64,000 nt of DNA from Leucocoprinus leucothites (taxonomy: Eukaryota; Basidiomycota; Agaricomycetes; Agaricales; Agaricaceae): assembly GCA_013368445.1 (NCBI GenBank), contig JAACJO010000005.1:310001-374000 (forward strand), in the 5' to 3' direction. A program made the position numbers and the translations under genes. This document shows positions 56,642 to 64,000 of the stretch, piece after piece (within the stretch, counting starts at the first letter, position 1; the number at the start of each line of letters is the position of its first letter). The notes below the pieces were generated by a model that was not told where the DNA came from, did no database searches, and saw only the letters and a list, made by a program, of their open reading frames with translations.

Positions 56642-59201
56642 CTATTGTCTGACCGCAATCTGATTGTTCCACCCCATATACTCCTGCATTCGTTCCTCAG
56701 TCGGCGGTAGTGCTGCGTTTAACCAGATGACCTGCCAATCCCACTTGATAGGCCCAACTCGTAGGCCTTTACTAATGCAAGCAAGGCCTGACTTCGAGCC
56801 ATTCCCAACAATGACAAACTTGACAGTCTTTTCCTCCATATCATCCTGATTAAAATGAACATCTCAGACAGGCGGGTGACACAAACGATGTCCACGTACA
56901 AAAAGGTCAGTCGCTGTGAGGTCCAGAGGTTCAATAGACTTCCCGTCTGTCAGAACCGAGAGGTGGTAGAGAAGTTTTGGGTCGACTATCTCATCTTTGA
57001 TTTTGGTTCGAATAAAGTGGGGACTAGCTCTAATGTCTTGCGCCTATTTTGGGGTTGTGATGAGATGATAAAGGTAGATGAAGGTACGGCAAAAGTCGCA
57101 TACCAAGTTGACTGCGAACATAAGAAGGATATTGAAGTCTGTGTACTCATTTTGATCAAGCATCAGACTGAAATCGAAATCATGAAGTGCATGGAAGGAG
57201 TCTGAATCAAAAGCATTTCCTTTCGGCACAGTGCTGTATCTGTATTGATCAGACAGTAGCTCGCTGTAGTTGCTGAGTATCTTCCGATCGGGTATGCCAC
57301 GAAACCATGCATTGAGCATGAATTCAGCGTTCTGGTACTCATTAGCCGTCACACCTAACTCCAGGTTAGAACCAGCGCATCGAATGATACAGAAAGATGA
57401 CTCACGAGTCGGGTTCTTGAATTGGAGAATGAGATTATACCAGTGAAGGCTACACGCTAGCTGACATTGACGAGCCTGGTCCTCGGAGACAAAATGTTTA
57501 CCCGACCGCCATAAGCTGGTGAGATAATCAGGGAAGGACTTGTGATAAAAGGTGAGACCCCGGTTTGAGGCGTCTGCTGGGGGGGGGATGTCCACGACCG
57601 AGTGTAACCTCTGCATTATACTATAAAAACGGGGCTGGTTGATTCGGAGGAAAAGCCAAAGCTCTCTTGTTGTAAGCTTCCTGTGTGTAAGGGATCCTTT
57701 GTTACCAATGGAGTCTAAGTCATGGGAAAGGAGCGCCAGAACCTGTGTCACAAGTGGAATTGCGCTTTCTGACACCTTGGAGAGGATGCGGGAGTAGAAT
57801 ACGTCTAGTGCTTCCAATGGATTGCTTGCGCTAACCTCACACAGCCCACGAAGCATACTCAGCAGGGAGATCAGTTGTGCTTCAGGATCTCCAACAGATG
57901 GATCTCCAACATATCGCTCCGCCACTGAAGCAACCACAAAGTGACCAGATACTTGCTCCAAGATTATCGCAAGATCAGATTCGGATGGCCAGGGGTTATC
58001 GATGCTAACAGTGACAGTATCTTGATAGTTGTGATGGATCTCCTTGAAGCGAGCACGCATAAATCGCTCAACATCGGCGCGCAATTCGTTGTTGATGACG
58101 AGTTCCTCACGTCTACAGACATGCACATACTCGAGTCGGGAAAATGTGGATTTGAGATGACGCTCGGGTCGGCTACAAATCAGCCAGAGGAGCGGCAGGT
58201 ATGGCTTTTGTGCAGCTTCCTTGATCAGTCCACCAGCTGACACTGTGCCTCATCACCATTGCATTCATCAAGACCGTCGATGACAATGGCATGAAAGCAT
58301 CTACCAAATGGGTGGACTTGATGTGAAGCGAGCTGGAGAAATGGCTCGTCAATGAGCCCTCGAAACTGTGCTTCAAGCGTAGCATCGAGAACGGAAGGAT
58401 CGCTGGTGAGCTTTCGGGTAATGGCACTTTTATAATGATCGCTATGAATTGCCATCTGATATGCAAGCGTTGGAATAATACGAAGTGGATCTGAACGCTT
58501 CTCCCCCTGAGTGCTTGAGAAGAAATAAGAAACAGCGAGGAGCCCTCGGTCTTTAGCAGCCTCGGCAAAGGTCTGAGCTACTGCACTCTTTCCTACACCT
58601 GCAGGACCGAATAGCCAGATCATTCTCCATTTGTGAGGCATGTCAAGAAGCCATTTAAGAAGCCTGCCTTGAATGGATTTTCGGGTGCTTGGGTAACAAC
58701 GAGGGAGGGGGTAACGGGCTGCGGAATCAAGGCCAGCTTCTGGTGTTCCTGCGCTCCTGAGGCGCTCGAGGACTGACAGTCAAGCTTAACCATCGTCAAA
58801 TCTTCCGTGACTATCCATGACACGTACCGGGCTGTCCACTCATGATGTAGGTGTAACTCCGAGAGTCGGCATATAAGGATGGATGCGTCATCACAAAATC
58901 GTGAGCACCAGTAAAAAGGCCAGTCTGGTGAGTTGTAGAGGGTTGTGGAGGAGTCATGGGTGGCACATGAATGCCGCTAGCTTTCTGAGACTGAACGGAC
59001 GAGATCACTTCGCCAATTAGTGACTTCGGCTCATTGATTGTTTCTAGGTAAACAAAAAGGGTGTTAGGGATATTGTACCAAGCACAAGCTTCATCTACAA
59101 TGCACGGGACACTCACTCGGATTCTGTCTACGTTTCTTCCTTGATCTGGGTTGTTCGGCTATAGGAGGGGGCCTGTGCTTCGGACTATCCAAAGATTGCA
59201 T
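56642..59201 (-). pseudogene. NACHT-domain STAND NTPase 3 with a one-base frameshift
   Basis: Exons, from the 5' side: 59201-59117, 59043-58828, 58772-57104, 57043-56900 and 56845-56642. The N terminus MQSLDSPKHRPPP leads into a strong NLS-like PRSRKKRRQNP. The short motif GAHDFVMTHPSLYAD follows, then PRCYPSTRKS and the NACHT domain: Walker A LFGPAGVGKSAVAQT, Walker B AIVIDGLDECNGDE. Just after this, TGA at 58225-58227 ends the frame. All later similarity (WLICSRPERHL, FYHKSFPDYLTS and the C-terminal exons) is one base out of frame. One inserted base would give about 772 residues; as read, the product is 282 residues with a P-loop but no SRPE or winged-helix region. Everything else, splice sites included, is intact. 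It is therefore either a very recent pseudogene or a sequencing error. Confidence 0.72.
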
Positions 59202-59796
59202 GATGAGTGGTGATTTCGGTTGAAGCGACTCGGAAAATAGCAACGACAGGAAGATATGAGGTGGTGATGGGGGACAAACAATCGGGGGAGCTGAATATGG
59301 AATGCTATATAGGAGAGAAGGCGATGGGTGACTAATTGATTAATGGGCCTCGAGGTGTAGGCATGGTGAGGCCCCCGAAATATGCCTACGGAAGAATGGA
59401 CAGACTTTGAACTGAAAAGCCAAGTACGGCCCGATATAAGTGATTGCGTCGCAGACATAAACCTCCAGAAGACAGCTATCAAGCTACTTCAATTGTGCTC
59501 CAGCCACCAATGCTGACCTTGACACCTAGTGGAAGGCAGAGGGCCCATCCACAGCGATGCCTTGGTCGAGGTGTGGACTGCATGAGCGTTGATTTGGGGT
59601 GGTCTGATCCCGGTGCGGATGTTTGCTCGCCCAAAAGTCGCAGATACAAATGACGAAAGGGGCCAAATTTAGATCGTTCTTCTGTAGGTATATGATGGGG
59701 TCCTACACAGTTGATAGTAGCCACACAGCTAACAGCACAGGTCATTGATGGATCACAGCGATCACAAACCCACACTTATTGGGTTGATTTAGACTC
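59202..59796. other. Intergenic region up to the duplication border
   Basis: No gene recognised. The tandem copy of the Zn2Cys6 gene starts abruptly at 59797, so the promoter of the original was not copied. Confidence 0.45.
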
Positions 59797-62700
59797 GTGC
59801 TTATTTATCCATGCGATCAGAAGCATCCGACGGCCAGGCGTCTCCTCTTTCAATACTACCACTACCACTGCCACTATCGCTCTCTTCTCTCTCTTACTCC
59901 TCCTCTCCTCCCCTCTCTACAAACGTAGACGTAAACGTACTTGAACAGGACCCGATCGTACTCGGGAACAGTGCAGTCGATATCAAAGATATCATCATGC
60001 AACCACCACTTTCACCCAACACCAATGTCCCTCTCGACCCTGCGTTGTCGCTCTACCCAGCTGCACAATAACTATCCTCAATACTCTCAACACCCCCAAC
60101 ACCACACCGCCGGTGGACCTGGGGGAGGTCAATACCACAATACATCCCACAACATCTCGCACCGTACTCCTCTCCTTCCCCCCAAGGCTCCGATGCCCTA
60201 GCTACACCGCCTATAGAACACAATTATCCAAATTTTAACGGTAAGCGGCCTTCTGTGTTAAATGGAGGAGGGGGTGGCGCTGGGGATGCAGGAGCGAAAA
60301 AGATGAGGAGAGATAGCATGTCTATGGGGAATGATGACAGGGATGATGCATCAACAGTGCATAGTCCCAGTGCGGAAAAGGAGGATGGAGGCAGTGGCAA
60401 GCCGAAGACTACTAGAGGATCTAGGTATGTGATTTCATGATTTTCGTCAAGCAGATTTGTTAATTCGTGGACAGAGTGTGTACGGTGTGTAGACAACTCA
60501 AGATGAAGTGCGTAGGCCTGGAAGAAGGGCCTCCCTGTAAACGCTGCATTGCAGGGAACCATGAATGTATATTCGAAGTATCAAACCACGGAAAACGGTC
60601 CTCCAAGTGCGTCTCCACCCGCCCTCTTCCTACCCCAAAGTAACCATTCAATTGCGCGTACCTTGTAGAAAACGTGAAATTCTAACCCGTTCCCGCAAAA
60701 TGGAAAAAACCCTCGATACCGTCCTCTGCTCAATCGGCAATCCAAGTATCGCATCAGGAATGATCTCACGCTCTCCCTCTCCCTCCACAAAAACTCAATT
60801 TACACAAGCACTCCTTGGTCGTTCACCATCCCCGGGTTGCACCTCCACAGGTCCCACGCCCTCCACATCAACAACTGCTGGGGGAGCTGCACATTGCTGC
60901 ACCGAATCATCCTCCGCCGGGATCACCTCAGCTCCGTTCTCTCCCCGATAATTCACTCAATCCACTTGGGTTACTCGCTGAAGCTTCCCTAACAAACCGA
61001 CACGTGCATGTCAATGCAAAAAATTCCCTCGGTGGAGGACTCGGTGGAGGTGTGGGGGCGGGGGGTGCAGGAGCAGAGGGGATGTTATCGAAGCTTGCCA
61101 GTGCACAAGATGGCCAGTCGTTGGGCGCGTGGCGAGCGATAACTATTTCAAGCCTGGTCCGATGACGATCTTGCCATTGAGGAGGTTGTATATTGAGAGA
61201 CAGGTGCAGCCGGAGATGCTGAATTTTGTGACCACGGATGAAGTCGTCGCGTTGTTTGATATGTGAGTGTTTCTGGTCCTCTCCGGAGGTTATTGGGTAC
61301 TGATTGTGGTATTTGTTGGCTGGGATAGATTTTTTGATCATGTTAGCGTAAGTTGGAGCATTGCACTCGCGTCGGGTGGTTTATTGATTTATATTTAATA
61401 CTACGATACGACAGATGCACTGCAGCCTCCTCGACAGAAATTTCCACACCCCGTCGCTCGTCTGTTCTCGCTCTCCCTTCTTGCTCACAACCAGTACTTC
61501 CTCTTCCTTCCCCTCCCCTTATCGCATCCTCACTCACACGCCCTTCTCCTCTTTTAGTATGTTCGATCGCAAGTAAATTCTACACCGCCAACCCAGACCT
61601 CCACCCCCGCCTCACCGAACTCGCCAAAAAACTCGCATTCAGTGTACCTGCGAAGGGGTACAAGAGTGTAGAGATTGTACAAGCGTATTTGTTGTTGAGT
61701 TTGTGGGGGTGCGGCGCGGTGGAAAGGTATGAGCAGGATAAGACCTGGTTGTTGTTGGGTATGGCGATTAGGTGAGTTATATTTCCCTTTCTTTTCTTTT
61801 GGCCGAGGCCGTTTTCGGTTGATATTGATAAGGGTGGAGTCTCGTGCCTCGTTGAGTTTGCATGGCGCTTTTTTCCCACTCAATTCCCGGGTGGCTTCTA
61901 TTTCGTGTATTCTAGTCTGAAGGGTGTCCATGCCATGTCACTCCCACTATCACCCGGGCGCCGAACTGCCAACCTTCTTCTGGCTTCTTCCTGACCAACC
62001 TACCAAGCAATCATTCCCATCTCGGACTTCTTATCTTCCCTTTCTCCTTCCCACCCCCATCCAATCAAATCAAGACCCACTAACCAAGAAAAATGCTCTT
62101 ACAGAATGGCCACCGACTTGAATCTGCATCGTAAAACTGCTGTCACGAGCCCCGATACGGCAGAAGGCAAAGCTCGCGATGTTGAAGTGCATAATCGCGA
62201 ACGGACGTGGATATTATGTTTTTGTTTGGATCGGAGTTTTAGTGCGCAGATGGGAAAGCCACATTCGATTAAGGAGGAGTGAGTGTGATGTTTATTTTCA
62301 GCTAGTTGATGGAGCTGACCATGTTTGATCTGTCTGTCTGTGTGCTTGGGTGATGCGCGATTGGCGGTGGTTAGTTACATCATTCGACATGCTGAACAGT
62401 GGAGTCGCTCGTCTGTAGCTGTACCTTCGGATTTGTCGATATGTGCTTATGCGGTACGTTTTTCTCTTTCTCTCTTTGATTTCTTCCTATTTCTGTTGAT
62501 TTTTCTGTATTCTTTTTGCCTTCTCCGCATTTGCCCCGAATGATCGAGGGTTCTGCCCCTCATGCTTCCCTGGTATTGTTTCCACCCTCATTTCCATTCC
62601 CCCTCCCAACCCATTTCCCGAACCCCAGCTCCTGCTTCCTCCGCAATTCCAAGCCGCTTTTATTTCGTTCCGTTCCGAGATTCCGTTCCGCACTTGAGCG

Positions 62701-64000
62701 GAACATGGACGGTCATGTGGAACTTTGTGGCGTTTTTTTATTTTATCCCCCCCTTCCCCCTTTTCCCACCATCTTCGGGCCAACCTCGTTCCGAAACTTC
62801 AATTTCCTTATTGCATACGTTTGCTTGCTGGTGAATATATGATTACTTACTCGATCACGACAGGAACTCCAACGTATCCTTTCGAGAAGTCTTGATTTCC
62901 TATACGGCGGCACAGACTCGGCATCGGGATTACAAACACATTGTGATTATTTGCTCGTGATCAAGTCGTTTGAGAGCCAGTTGTTTGCGTGGCGCGAAAA
63001 ATGGTACAGGGCGAGCACTTGGGAAGGTATGATCGAATCCTGGTCCAACTCACCCTTGACGCACTCTCAACACATTTTCGATAGGTGAAACGTCGAAGGA
63101 CTACAAACAACTCGTAGCAACATTCTACTTCAATTATGCCTCTCTCGTTCTCAACTCTTTTGGGTTGCAAAATGCACTTGAGCGTGCACCGGTGGATATT
63201 GGTCATTTCTTTGGGAGGGTCCATTCGAGTGCGATGGCCTGTGCTGTGCTTGTTAGGGATCATTTGGGCCCGAGTGGGTATATGCGGTATTCCCCCGATT
63301 CACATTTTGTGCAGACTTCATATGCTGTTTTGAGTTTACTCAAGGTGCGTTCTCTCTGAGCACCTTTAGCGGAAGTGGTGAGATCTGATTATGGACTAGC
63401 TCGTTCGACCCGAATTCCAAGCATTCCTCGCGGACGAACAAAAGACGCTGTCGCTCGTCAAAGATGTAGCAGATGTCCTAGAAAATATCGCAGCAAGCCC
63501 AACACACACGCCGGCTCTCTACGCCGCGTTCCTTCGTGTGCTTATTTCGGCGAAGTTGGAACCTCAACAAGCTAACCAGACGGATGAGCCAAAGCAGGAT
63601 GAAGGTGATTCAACGACAGACATACGCGCTGATTCGGCTTCTGGCATCTATGAATCTCCTTCGACTAATACGGCCTCTCCACCAGTCCTTAACCCTGCAC
63701 AAGCTTCAAATTCTGATTCAATGTCACCGAATGCTGCTGATGGAACGATGGGGATGGTTTCGCCTTCTGCTGCTACTATTACGAGCGCTACGACCACTAC
63801 AAATGCAAACGTGAACACGATCAACCCGAATTCGCAACTTCAGCAAGCACCGGTGGGGGATACGTCGACAGCGGCGGCGTATTATAATGACCCGCAGAAT
63901 TACTATACGAATGAGTTCAACTTTGAGAGTGAGATGGGGCCTGTGGTTGATATGTCGACGTTCCCGCCTACGATGGCTGCGCCTCCTAATCCTACGGATG
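59797..64000 (+). pseudogene. 5'-truncated second copy of the Zn2Cys6 transcription factor (runs off the window)
   Basis: Tandem copy of the gene at 51200. It lacks the promoter and the first 14 codons; the next ATG is at 59811. An extra A makes TAA at 60069-60071. A lost C near 60133, an extra T near 60894 and two extra bases near 61136 disturb the frame further. The zinc cluster keeps all six cysteines, but CRRLK is changed to CRQLK and RACTVC to RVCTVC. From about 61140 onward exons and introns are nearly identical to the first copy and the coding frame is intact to the window end. An N-terminally shorter product from a later start is possible but unsupported. Confidence 0.8.
59797..64000 (+). 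repeat. Tandem duplication unit B
   Basis: Second copy of the unit at 51240-55464, offset about 8.5 kb, separated from the first by the 3' end of the first gene and NACHT gene 3. Confidence 0.9.

Noticed and set aside
59797..64000. Second Zn2Cys6 copy as an uncollapsed allele of a dikaryon
   Set aside because: Not fully excluded, but the 5' truncation, multiple indels and a different upstream flank favour a real tandem copy.

Overview
The window is a nuclear genomic segment of a filamentous basidiomycete, most likely an Agaricomycete. The evidence is many short introns (about 50-65 nt, GT..AG, with CTRAY-like branch sites), NACHT and NB-ARC STAND proteins beside many F-box genes, and a DUF6534-type membrane protein. 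Recognisable fungal housekeeping genes are ADE12 (last exon), an SCD6/LSM14 homologue, mitochondrial ribosomal protein mL54, MDM12, a YND1-type Golgi apyrase and a Cdc4/Fbw7-like F-box/WD40 gene. Exon models were read by eye from splice consensus and reading phase; no alignment was run.

Layout. 0-5.5 kb: 3' end of ADE12, then a 1249-residue NB-ARC/TPR protein whose first eleven residues equal the start of histone H3. 6.7-18.3 kb: a frameshifted F-box gene, a Gln-rich basic protein, SCD6, a four-helix membrane protein, an F-box gene, mL54 and another F-box gene. 18.5-28.1 kb, all on the minus strand: NACHT gene 1, MDM12, YND1 and a PWWP-like chromatin protein. 28.6-32 kb: F-box remains. 32.5-33.9 kb: a low-complexity conserved protein. 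34-37.8 kb: no confident gene. 37.8-42.1 kb: a truncated WD40 paralogue lacking the F-box, and NACHT gene 2. 42.6-44.5 kb: DUF6534 gene. 46.3-49.9 kb: the full-length F-box/WD40 gene. 51.2-55.8 kb: a Zn2Cys6 transcription factor. 56.6-59.2 kb: NACHT gene 3 with a one-base frameshift. 59.8-64 kb: a 5'-truncated, partly decayed tandem copy of the Zn2Cys6 gene.

Conserved single-copy genes are thus interleaved with a fast-changing set of STAND NTPases (four) and F-box or WD40 ubiquitin-ligase receptors, with inverted and tandem duplications, frameshifts and pseudogenes. This looks like a region under birth-and-death evolution. In fungi such STAND proteins are linked to non-self recognition and regulated cell death. 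The most striking single observation is the exact histone H3 tail (A1-S10) at the N terminus of the NB-ARC protein, which suggests histone mimicry by a fungal NLR-like receptor.
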